NCBI GenBank assembly: GCA_009733575.1
Contig: ML769593.1
Span: 35,929 to 99,928, forward strand
Direction: 5' to 3'
Origin: Gymnopus androsaceus JB14
Taxonomy: Eukaryota; Basidiomycota; Agaricomycetes; Agaricales; Omphalotaceae
Length of the DNA: 64,000 nt
This document shows, piece after piece, positions 54,127 to 64,000 of the stretch (its first letter is position 1; each line of letters opens with the position of its first letter). The notes under the pieces are model-generated. The model was not told the DNA's origin, did not search any database, and was given only the letters and a program-made list of their open reading frames with translations. The position numbers and the translations under genes were made by a program.

Positions 54127-57100
54127 ATGTTTCCCAGTCTTTTCGATGATGGCGACGGTGGACAGCCTGATCTTCCACCAGGATCTCCTCCGACTCGTAC
54201 GTCTACCAACATATTTTCATTTGTTATGATTCCCAAGTCCTTCCTCTAGTCAAGTTCGAGGGCCCCTGGTTGACGACGCAATTGATTCTCTCTGGATCTA
54301 TTGGTCTTATTTCGTTCTTGATATTCTCATATTCAAGGACCCGCTGGCCCCTTCTCTTTGCCCCAAGAACCAAATTAAAGGGTGTGTTTATTGACGCTCT
54401 CGTTTGAATGCTCCTTATCCTCTTTCATAGGATTCTCCCCTCACGAGGCACATGCGCACCAAGCGTTCTTTGGCTGGATTCTTCCTACTATCAGGACTTC
54501 GGAATTCACTGTGCTGCAGATTATTGGTTTAGATGCAGCTGTGGTATGCCTACCTGTTACTCCAAGTAAACGAGCCACTAACTCGTGTCCCGCAAGCTAC
54601 TGAATTTCTTCAAGATGGCCTTTTATCTCTTCTCCGTCTGCTCCTTCTTTGCCATCACTGCGTTAATGCCTTTGAACTGGAAGGTGCGTATATAGCTTAT
54701 CAACTGGAATTCTGATCCCAATTCCCATTCCCAACTTGCAGCACAACAAGAGACTGGGAGACGATGACGATGGAAATGAGCCCGACGACGACTGGAACAA
54801 TCTCTTTGTGTCATACTCAATGGAACCCCCCAAAAACTCTACGCTTCCTACCGACGATAGTTGGCTAGGTCTAATCTCCGACGCAAACACGTACCTTTCG
54901 GTTCACTTGGTTTTCACCTATCTGTTCACCGTTCTCGCGCTCTACTTTATCTACAAAAACTATCGTCGCTTCCTTCGATCCCGCCAACTCTTCTCCCTCG
55001 AACTGGTACACTCGATTTCCGCGCGCACCGTAATGGTTACCAATCTTCCACAACATCTGCGCGGGGAACGACCGCTAGCGGAATACTTTGAAAGTATGAA
55101 TATGAGCGTCGAGAGTGTCACCGTAGTACGCGAAGTTGGTAGTCTCGAACGTCTTTTGAGAAAACGTACAAAGGCTCTCTTGGAACTGGAGAAGGCATGG
55201 GCAGCCTATGTCGGGAATCCCAGCACTGGTGGAAGAATATGATCCAGAAAACAACGCGGTTGTCAATTTAATCGATTCTGAAAGCGGACCTACCAATCGT
55301 CTAGTCGTACCTCATCGACAGAGACCCACGCTACGTCCTGGTTGGTTCAAGCCAAAAGTTGACGCTTTGGAGTACTTGGAGAAGCAGTTTAGCGAGATTG
55401 ACGAACTCGTAAAAAGGAGAAGACGGACTGGGAAGTTCAAGGCGACGAAAACCGCGTTTGTGACTTTTGAGAAAATGTCCAGTGCGGTACGTGGATTTTG
55501 ACAGATAGAAGCAGTATATAGTACTGATTCTACTCTTCTTTCAGCAAATCGCACTTCAAACTGCTCATGCACCGAATCCCTTCCAATGCGTAGCATATGC
55601 CTCTCCAGAACCTCGAGACATCATTTGGGTCAACATGACACCCTCGGATCACAGTCTTCGTGTTCGAGACGTTGTGGTTCTGGTCGCACTCGTGGTTTTG
55701 TTTTTCTTCTGGGCCATCCCTACCTCAGCTCTTGCTAGTCTACTCTCTTATGAGGAGATTAAAAAGACTTTGCCCTGGCTTGCCCGTTTCATTGACAAGA
55801 ATGACAAGGTGCAGGCGTTGGTGCAAAACTCGTTACCATCCGTGGCAATGATTACGCTGAACGCTCTACTCCCATTTGCTCTTGAAGGTTCTTATGATAT
55901 ACTTTTATCATTCGTTCATCATGGCTCAATTTTCCTTCTACAGGGCTCACTTATTTGCAAGGATATCGTGCACGTAGCTGGATTGAGTATTCTTTGATGA
56001 AAAAGTGGGATACAGCTTCTTTCATGATTGTCCAAAAACTGATTTTTGTGTTCTAGATATCATCTATTTCTACTGACCAACGTCGTGTTCATCTTCCTCG
56101 TTGCGAGTACCTACTGGCAGTTGGTTCGCGACCTGGCCAACTTTCCCGCGAAAATCCTGAAAAGCTTGCGAAAGCTCTTCAATCTGGACGGGCTAGGTTT
56201 GTTACGCCTCTACTTCATTTATTTATCTTGTTCCTAAAGTAAATCCCCAGGAATTTCTTCTTGTCCTATGCTATCTTGCAAGGTTCGTCACTTGAATCGA
56301 AAATATTGGTGTTTACTAATTTTTCTATGTAGGGTTGGGTATTATGCCCCTCCAGCTTCTGAATCTCGGCGTGATTGTACCGCGAATGTTGATGCGGATG
56401 TTCGTGACCAGAACTCCTCGAGGTGAGTGATATCTTGTACTTGCAGTAAATCAATCTCTTAATTATTATCCTGCAGATTTCGCTGAACTCAATGCACCAC
56501 CTATGATCAACTATGGCGTTGTGTATCCGCAAGCCATTCTCATGTTCACTATTACCATGTTATACAGCGTCGTCCAGCCTCTTATCGTAATTTTCGGAGC
56601 TGTCTATTTCGGTGTAGGATACGTCGTGTACAAGTATAAACTGCTGTTCGGTATGTCGCCAACTTTTTCGTTACTCTGCGATCTAATTCCTTCTCAGTAT
56701 TCTACAAACCGTACGAATCGCAAGGTCAAGCCTGGCCACTAACATACGTCCGCTTAATCTGGGGTGTCATGATTTTCCTCGTGTTCATGACCGGCTTCTT
56801 CCTGCTCTCACAATCTTTCGTGCTCTCTTCGTTGCTTGTTCCGCTCTTGGCTGGCACATTGATCTGGTCGTGGTGGTTGCACACTACCTTGACGCCATTG
56901 AGCGAATATGTCAACTTGAGCTCGGTGTTTGAGGTCGAGCGAGGGGAAGAGACTGCCGATGTGACGAGACTGAAGATGGGGCATCCTGTTACTTGGTCTC
57001 AAAGGTTAGATTGCACGACACCTTGAAACCTGATATCTCTTCTGATTATGTCGTACAGTAATTTGAGCAGGCGAAGGTATGCGCAAAACGACGATACCTT

Positions 57101-57898
57101 GTACGTCGCTCCTGAAGATGAGCGAACAGATTATGTGAGTCTCTGCCCTCCGTTAACTACCTATCCTGACATCGCTCTCCACAGTCGCAGCCACCGATGG
57201 CTAATTGGTACAGTGGTGTATTAAAGTAGGTACCTCTCATCTGCGCATTAAAACTCACTAATTGTCTCTGTTTCAGTACGGGAAAACGGCGGTATGGGCA
57301 TCCTGCGCTGAATGGAGTCTTACCAGAACCCTGGCTTCCCTTGAAGAAAGGTCAAACACTAAGTAATCACGAATACCGCAATGGCAGCCCTCGACAAGGC
57401 AACGATGGCAATCAAGCTGTGGTTCTCACTCTGCGCAAGCGACCCAGCGGTGTACGCAGGAGTCGATTGGTATCAACTTCCTCCAGTCCCATGCCGACCC
57501 CTCTGTCAAATGCGGAGAGCAGTGTCGCTTCGAATCCTTGGGAAGACGCGCATTCTCTTCCTACTGCTAGGCGCACACAGACAACACCCAACATGGTTCA
57601 CCATCGTCTTAGCTTCGACCATGCTACTGGGGTGATCATGATGCCCGACGATGACAATTGGCTGGTGGATGATGTTGATAGCGATGAAGAAGACGACTAC
57701 GGAGTGGAGAACGTGCATCGAATACAAAGAACTCAAACCGAACCTACTGTTGGGAGTAGTGCGGCCTCTGAGGATGAGGATACTCCGGGTCCTTTATTAT
57801 CAGCTAGTCCATCTCGAGTCTCACGATACGGGACGTATTTCCATCATCCGGAAAGGAGAAGACAAACGATACCTGGAGCGTTCCCAAGACCCTCATGA
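54127..57898 (+). CDS. CSC1/OSCA-like calcium-permeable channel (RSN1_7TM, DUF221)
   Basis: These are osmosensitive cation channels with an N-terminal three-helix part, a cytosolic RNA-recognition-like domain and seven more membrane helices. Exons: 54127-54196, 54250-54381, 54431-54543, 54597-54683, 54742-55486 and about ten more. Motifs in order: TRWPLLFAPRTKLKGFSPHEAHAH, split here as RWPLLFAPRTKLKG and FSPHEAHAHQAFFGW, then MPLNWK, RSRQLFSLELVHSI, ARTVMVTNLPQHL, ALQTAHAPNPFQCV, YASPEPRDIIWVNM, YPQAILMFTITMLYS and GQAWPLTYVRLIWG. A long Ser/Asp-rich C-terminal tail ends at 57898. Within exon 5 the frame changes at 55228-55231 (AGC ACT GGT GG), where one base too many is present; it would disable the gene unless it is a sequencing error. 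Confidence 0.85.
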
Positions 57899-58551
57899 AA
57901 TTTCCCTCGTTCACTCGTTGATTCTTTATCTATTTTGGAGGATGTCTTGGACGGAAATTTACATATATAATATACCATCGATATACCCACATATCCTTTC
58001 ATTAATGCATCCTACACAGTTCGGACTACTATACTATTAGATTTTGCAATACTATCGGATTACTGTAAATTGGTATTGAACAGCGAGTAGAAAGCAACAT
58101 GAATTCAGGATGAAGATGGATCTGTCATGGAGTTGGATGGAGGGAGTCAAGGGTTCGAGTTCTCAGTTTTTGAAGATCAAGATCTCTGTAAGGAGCATAG
58201 CTCCATTCAATTTGGTCTCAAAGTCGCGTCGATGAGATCTAAAACAGCGTAGCCATAAAAGTCTGAAAAAGACGATGAAAACGTAAGGCAGAGATCTTGC
58301 TTGAATCTCTAGAAAAGTACCCCCACAAGCAATAATTGTAATGCATTTTGCTGGGTGTGTTGGGGAGGATGCGCGGTCTAATTTTTCTGCCTTGATCACT
58401 AAAGTAAAATTGTTAGTCTGAATTTTGTTGATGGGCCGAAGCCGTACTGCGATTTTCGAGTCATGTGAAAGTCATGTGTTAGGTCTAGATCAGGGTCCAA
58501 AACTAATTAACGAATTAACCATAAAATTTATTTTCGTGTACTGCGACGTTT
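57899..58551. other. 3' region of the channel gene and spacer
   Basis: No ORF chain or known motif was seen. AT-rich sequence follows the stop codon. Confidence 0.5.
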
Positions 58552-59350
58552 ATGAGCCAATCTGACGCGTCGAAAGACGTCTTTAAACTCAATTCTCAAG
58601 ATGGTGCCCAACTGTGTCGGAAAATTGCCCGTCCTCAGCTTGGATTTGATCCTCACTCTTATTCGCTCGATGTTGCAACAACTGTGATGGATGGCATCAA
58701 TGCCTTAGTGACTTCGAAGTGTGGTTCTGGGAAGACTGGAATATTAGCTCTTCTCGCGATATGCATAGCTCGATTTGGCGAAGAAAATAGTCTTCTTCCA
58801 GCCAATTGCCGCAAAGACTTTGTTCCAACCCGGTCATATTGGTAGTATGTCCGACTGACTCTCTTGAGGTGGATTTGGTCTGTATTTTCGGTTTTACTCT
58901 AGTGACTGTACTAACTTCTTCTTCCTGTAGTCAAAGAAGCTCGAGAAATACAAAATCAGAACCATGGTCATCAACTCGGTTCAGATCGAGCTCAGCCAAC
59001 ATGAAGACAGAAATCTGTGGACAGATGCAATAGAGGGGCCGACTGAAATACTGCTAGCACCGGAACAATTGGAAGGAGATGGATTTTCAAAGCTCGTGGA
59101 CAATGAGAAGTTCAGAGACCGGATTTATGCCTTGATGGTTGATGAGGTTCATCTTGCAAGCACTTGGTCCGTATTCTTTCGCAAAGCATACGGAAGAATC
59201 GGTCGAACTGGAGCTCGCTTGCCTTCACGCACACGACTCCTCCTCCTTACTGCTACCCTCCGAAAAGGCTCACATTATGATAACATTATCAACATGGGTC
59301 GTCCTTCCCAGAAAGAAGTTCGAGAGGACCGCAGCTCGGGAGCGAAATAA
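58552..59350 (+). pseudogene. RecQ-like DEAD/DEAH helicase fragment
   Basis: The fragment has a Walker A motif in SKCGSGKTGILALL, a motif-Ia-like PVILVVCPTDSLE, a Walker B in LMVDEVHLASTWS and motif III in LLLTATLRKG. The first two parts are in different frames near 58800-58845, and an intron (58880-58930) precedes KKLEKYKIRTMVI. The second RecA-like domain, RQC and HRDC parts are missing; the frame ends at 59350 next to an unrelated convergent gene. It is a truncated copy from a family that is often multiplied in basidiomycete genomes. Confidence 0.7.
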
Positions 59351-59368
59351 AGCTCTGTGTACATCAGT

Positions 59369-59971
59369 CTATCCGAGTTTATCAGCAGCTGAAGGAAGAC
59401 GCGACATATAATACATCGCGTCACTCCATCCAAGACCAACATGAGAGCATGCGTCAAGTATGTACGCGAGTTTCCTCTCTAAAACCCATTTCTTTGGGTC
59501 CTGTAATTCTGAAGGCGGCGCAGGCGAGAAAGGAACTGGTGCTAGAGTAGTGGGCAAAGGAAGTGGAATAAATGATTGCGGAGCTCGACTCCTTCTTTGT
59601 GGTGAGTGCCCAGCTCGACTTGGTGTACCAGGAGTGCGTAAAACACGTTCGTTCTCTTGATTCGACGCGTTATTTCGCCGTCGACGCTTTGCGGGAGGTT
59701 CAGATTCACCAAACAATGCAGTCAAAGGTTCCGTAAAAGTCCCTGAAGACGCGGAGCCTGCAGCGTGACTTTGGAAGGGAAATAAATTTATTGGTGTACG
59801 ACTACTTTCATCGTGGTGAGAAGCGGTCTGAGGAAAATTGGAGGGAGTGTATGGCTGCGAGAACAGATATGAGGTAGGTAGTGCGTGTGAAACAGCTTTT
59901 ATTGGCGATAAAGGTCCATTCCGAGGATTGGTAGCGGTTCTGGGACCACTATCAGGCTTCCTCGAGCTCAT
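59369..59971 (-). CDS. Unknown Ser/Pro-rich protein with a basic nuclear signal
   Basis: The 200-codon ORF starts MSSRKPDSGPRTATNPR, is rich in Ser, Pro and Thr, has AKRRRRNNASNQENE (a likely nuclear signal) and ends with a more ordered part (KWVLERKLAYILDACSHVGL, WSDAMYYMSRL). The ordered part resembles the first helix block of long multicopy hypothetical proteins of basidiomycetes, so this is probably a 3'-truncated copy. It converges with the helicase fragment, leaving 18 bp between them. Confidence 0.5.
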   Translation of the reverse strand: MSSRKPDSGPRTATNPRNGPLSPIKAVSHALPTSYLFSQPYTPSNFPQTASHHDESSRTPINLFPFQSHAAGSASSGTFTEPLTALFGESEPPAKRRRRNNASNQENERVLRTPGTPSRAGHSPQRRSRAPQSFIPLPLPTTLAPVPFSPAPPSELQDPKKWVLERKLAYILDACSHVGLGWSDAMYYMSRLPSAADKLG

Positions 59972-60353
59972 ACGAGGAAGCGACGGAGAGAATACAAGCT
60001 CGTTCGGTGAATATTGCGTTCAACGATTGTTCGAGATGCCTCTGCTCACTGCACGTGACTTTCGTCCAAATTGGGATTTCAGATTTTTTTTTCACACGGG
60101 ATGACGCGGCGTGAGTGCCTGCAGACTCTATATTAACCAGTAACGTCACGCTATCGCGAGACAATCCCCGACTCCTCATCTTAAAACGCACAATGCAATA
60201 TAAATATCCGAGAAAAATTGCACGTTAAAAGCGTTTAATTAAGGTTGGAACACCATTTTGTAAATCACGATACTACAACACGGACTAACGCCCAAGAACA
60301 TACTACAAGTATACCGCAAATGGCTAGGCACTCAAAGAGCAGCAAGGGATCTG

Positions 60354-61701
60354 CTACAACTTGTTAACCCAGCGCAAATCAGAGCAAAGTAAACGGCAGC
60401 ACCTAGCAGTAACAACAGCATGTTGAACTTGATCTGGTGCACCTAAGTCATCATCACTGAGAGGCCAGGTTGAGAAAAAGGCATCAGGCGACCCACACAC
60501 GACATCGAACCAAGGCGTCGTGCGTATAGAAGCGAACCAACCTTGACGGATGTTCCTGAAGGCGACAAACCCAACAGTGTAACCCTCATCAACTATGACT
60601 GCGGTATTCGTGATGCAAACTGAATGCAAACCGTCGTTGAAGAAATCACGAAGTAAGCTGGCCAAGAAGTAGGCAACAACCTCAGTCGCAGCGCGAGCGG
60701 CACAAAATAATTTGAAGGAAATAACGATATCCGTTTGGCGTAGGGATGGAGGGATATGTCAACCAGGAATCAGCCTGTTCAACCACGCAGAGAGAATCCG
60801 TCTTCGAAATGAACAGTTGAATGTACAAATGAAATAGTTTCTGACAACCCCTGCGGTCAATTTAGCCAGGAGAACAGCAACGATGTGCATGCAACTCACC
60901 AGAATAGTGCATAAATTAGATACTACCCAAGCTGGAACAGTGAAGTCGATGCTGTTATGTGTGGGAGAGCCCAGATAGCGCAGAAATGATGCATTCCATC
61001 AAGCAAGCTGAAATTTATCAACCAAATCGACAGCGGAGATGCCCTCCGTGATCCCAAAGCATTGCAAACACTTTGGGCATACTCTTCAGGGAAGGATAAG
61101 TGACACCATGGTAAGGGGAACGTCAATGAAATGCGGGCATTATACTTATACCATCCAAGGAATATACTTCCTTGAATGAAAGGAGGAAGCAATTTCAATT
61201 GCAAACAACGGAAAAACTCAACTGTGGTCAAGCGATGGCAAAAATAAAGGTTACAACAAGCAACCATCAAGTTAGATCATAGGATGGAAAACATGCATGC
61301 GCCAAGGGTGAAGTAAATCTTTATCTATTTCTACCAAATAAGGCCCCAGCTAGGAGAAATAATGAGCGGATCATATAACCCCTGAACGGCAAATACATAC
61401 CTCTGCGGGTGGACTCAAACCTAGTGAAACAGCTTGCTCCCAGTGCATTAAATGACTCAACCCAGAGTTAGGGCCATACTCGGGGTTCCTAGAGCAAAGA
61501 GGATCAAAAAGAAAGTGCATTGAAATGTAAAACAATGAACCTGTCAAAAGCCTTTAGCTTTGGGAGTAATAATGCACCCTCCTTCGTACCGACCCAAATA
61601 TGAGTTAGTTCAACCTCAGGCTTTGGAGCTGGATGCTGCGTGTATGGTTTGTGATGAATGCAAATCTTCTTCAGCAAAGATTTCCTAGGTATGAAGTCCA
61701 A
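60354..61701 (-). other. Unrecognised exon cluster beside the Helitron
   Basis: Minus-strand segments read well as protein. 61701-61504 has KPEVELTHIWVGTKEGALLL. 61500-61400 has NPEYGPNSGLSHLMHWEQAV, followed by a GTATGT...CCTAG intron and LVEIDKDLLHPWRMHVFHPM. 61270-60923 has LTTVEFFRCLQLKLLPPFIQ and FPEEYAQSVCNALG. 60665-60354 has SLLRDFFNDGLHSVCIT. Short introns appear between them, but I could not build a full chain. No family is recognised. It could be a gene carried by the Helitron, in whose orientation it lies. Confidence 0.35.
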
Positions 61702-61722
61702 CGGAATCTGCCGAGAAGCAGG

Positions 61723-63880
61723 TCATTTATCAGACATGGTAGTAGCAATCCAAGAGGAGAACGGAATGCAAGTGATCGAAACCGGCGTGCAACACTTGTG
61801 ACATGTTTCCACAAGTAAATACAAATTATGACCATTTGTATCTGAAGACCCTCGCGCAAGTATGATTGAGTTTGTACTATTGTCAAAGCGTGAAATCTCC
61901 ACCAAATCATGTGGGTAGCCAAAACGGCAGTCGCTTCTGGCTGGCAGTCCTTTAAAGCAGACAGCTTTGCAGGTATGTTCTGAACTATAGAACCAATTTT
62001 ATGATGCTCTGACTGGTGAATGCGCTCCCAATCTCGGATAGACTCCTTGTCAAATTCACCGTTTGTGGTTCGCAAAGGTGGAGGTGGGGGCATTTCAATT
62101 CTAGGTTCATAGTTGTTTGGTACCACTGTTTCTATAGAAGGTAAATGATGCTGAATAATACTTTCAAAGAAACTGAGGAACTGGGTGCGGTATGCCTCAA
62201 AATCTCGGATTTTGGCATGAACTTCGGATGGGTTGAGCCCACCCCTTAAGAACAACAAGAAATGGCCATGGAAACAGCCGCATTCTGTCAATTCAGATGT
62301 CCCATAGAACGCTCGCAGGTGTCCAAAGATGCCACCATTTTCATTGCTCTGTCCCTTTTTATAGTTCCAGCCAAAGAGATTGCGGAAGATTGTTTCAATC
62401 ATGAACTTGAAAAAGTCAGCAGCAGCTACGGGGTCTTTTGCAACCCGATATGCACATTCTGATCATGGTTGTGGCATCAAAGGAAAATGTTCAGCAAGTT
62501 CAACTGCTTCGTCACCATATATGACCTGGAAGACAGGATTGTGGATGGCCGATGGGTTCAGTGTCAAGAACAGTTGAGGCAATCCAAAATAGGCATAATA
62601 ACTGTGTATTTCTTGTCTGAGTGTGATCTTGGAAGCTTGAGAGCCCGGTATCTTTGCAGACACAGTATTGACCTCCTTCAAGAGGTGAAAGGCACGCTGC
62701 TCATCTTCTGTATACGTTGACATTTTATCTTTGTCTTTTATCTTAGCCGCGAGGGCAGATAAGGTTGAAGCCGAAACAGATAGAAGGCCCAGTGCAATGT
62801 GCTTGAATTTACTACTGCTGACTGACAAGCTGGTATGCAGATGTGCTTTTTGCCTTTGTATAATGTTGAGAATGACAAAACTATAAAAGTAATGATATCT
62901 GAACGTGCAATTGGATTGGTCAAGGAGGTGCTCTGCATGTGCTTCCAATGAAACTGAGACTGAACGCTGGGATCTTCAAATCCCCCAATTCCCAAAGGAT
63001 ACAAAGTTGGGAACATGCCAGGGAATAGGCCAGGGTTATTGTATTCACTAATAGGGTCATGTTCATATTGTAATATAAAATCAGCAGGAGCATCCTTCAA
63101 AGTTGAAGACACGGCTAGTTTGTGTATGGCTGCAGATGTCATAAACCTTGCTGGTACGTCTTCAGCTTCGGGATTGTAAATGCCTGAGCATTCCATCAAT
63201 AACTCCTTCTGGTTGCCATGCAATAGCTCTGCTGGATGCTCATCAAACCCTTTGCTTTCACTTTGAAATACTTCGGTAGGGTCACTTTCATGGTCGTAAA
63301 CAATGTGTTCTGCCAGGCTGGTAATAAACCATTCTCAGGATACAGAGACAGTGATGATTCGTCTGGAGGTGGTATGCCCAAATATTGAATATGATGCCAA
63401 CACAAACAATTGAGGAGACAGTGTATAATGCTCTGGCGTACAAAGTATTGAGTCAGTTTATTTAATTGTTCCTTTGTGAGGCGCTGGTGCCCAATGAACA
63501 CAATACTTATAAGGTCATTTAAATCAGTGGGTATCCATGGCAACTTTTTAGTATTTGCTACAAAATTGAGAGGATGAGCACAAACGTTGCCATGCAACTG
63601 CAGAGGATTGCCAGCATTAGAGGTGCCATATTACACAAAACAAAAGTGTTGTCCTGTACAGAGCGACAGCCATTTCTTCTACCCAAGTGACATCCTTCAA
63701 ATCATCCAGCAATTCGCCTCGAGAATAAATTATTATTCAATGCAGTTTGGGCAGGCGGTTTTACTAAAGACTAGTGAAGCATTCTTGACACAGGTAAACC
63801 TGAAATGACTTGCATTCCATATCGGTGGCTTTGATACTTCTGGATTGAGCATCAATCATTGAGTTGCAGGCAATAATACG
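61723..63880 (-). pseudogene. Helitron Rep-type protein, decayed
   Basis: Helitrons move by rolling-circle replication using a Rep/helicase protein. Pieces in order on the minus strand: DLKDVTWVEEMAVALYRTT (63700 region) and HGNVCAHPLNFVAN, DUF6570-like; then ISEYNNPGLFPGMFPTLYPL; then the Helitron_like_N signature EIHSYYAYFGLPQLFLTLNP and HNPVFQVIYGDEAV. Next comes GIFGHLRAFYGTSELTECGCFHGHFLLFLRGG, which holds the HxH of the Rep site (CFHGHF). Last is LVEISRFDNSTNSIIL in a shifted frame. Breaks: frameshifts near 63200, 62900 and 61910, and a TGA at 62463-62465. The PIF1-like helicase half is absent from the window. Confidence 0.75.
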
Positions 63881-64000
63881 TGAATCGCCATGTTGGTGTA
63901 TGCTGAAGAATAATAAGGTCGTGACCTTCAGAATTGAAAGATCTGGACCAATCTGCGAGTGAATACATGTGACCTGTTTGTTTCGATCTTTGGAAGTTGC
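63881..64000. other. Right window edge, probably still Helitron
   Basis: On the minus strand the edge sequence is non-repetitive and may hold the start of the Helitron protein gene, but no frame is open throughout. Confidence 0.3.

Overview
The window reads as nuclear DNA of a filamentous basidiomycete, most likely an agaricomycete. Genes are cut by many short GT-AG introns of about 45-70 nt. The mobile elements are of basidiomycete types: a KDZ transposon whose protein carries a CxC2-like cysteine cluster, a Plavaka transposase, a Helitron with a DUF6570-like leader, and a copia-type gag remnant. I cannot name the genus. Exon models were built by eye from splice signals and reading-frame continuity; nothing was aligned or searched.

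Layout. 1-6250: the end of an unidentified gene, a 138-bp palindrome, three decayed tandem copies of an ankyrin/helix-rich gene, and a small secreted protein between copies 1 and 2. 7032-10965: an oligopeptide (OPT) transporter that I resolve into 31 exons and 781 codons, with micro-exons of 9, 11 and 11 nt. 11-21.9 kb: gene-poor DNA holding several inverted-repeat elements and a tRNA-like element. 22-26.2 kb: a nearly intact Plavaka transposase and a truncated downstream gene. 26235-34425: an 8.2-kb KDZ transposon with 100-bp terminal inverted repeats, the transposase and four unrecognised cargo genes. 34.4-40.4 kb: a duplicated segment, an Argonaute N-terminal fragment, an unrecognised spliced gene and a 155-bp tandem array. 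40.8-42.2 kb: an amidohydrolase of the ACMSD / 6-methylsalicylate decarboxylase type. 42.3-48 kb: nested non-autonomous elements, two large foldback elements and a gag pseudogene. 48.5-50.4 kb: interleaved duplications around a hexamer minisatellite. 51168-51629: a secreted Kex2-processed repeat protein (KEP). 53.4-57.9 kb: a conserved host block, mitochondrial ribosomal protein uS8m divergent from a CSC1/OSCA-like channel. 58.5-64 kb: a RecQ-like helicase fragment, unrecognised genes and a decayed Helitron.

Some repeats explain each other. The amidohydrolase 3' end and its flank occur again at 50.7 kb. The shared flank also lies beside the KDZ element at 34.4 kb. One flank copy carries an 880-bp insertion with an 8-bp target duplication, and the 34.4-kb copy is its empty site. 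The most promising candidates for new biology are the KEP precursor, the KDZ cargo genes (above all a 92-residue Cys/His-rich protein), the insertion family containing telomere-like repeats, and the extreme exon fragmentation of the OPT gene.
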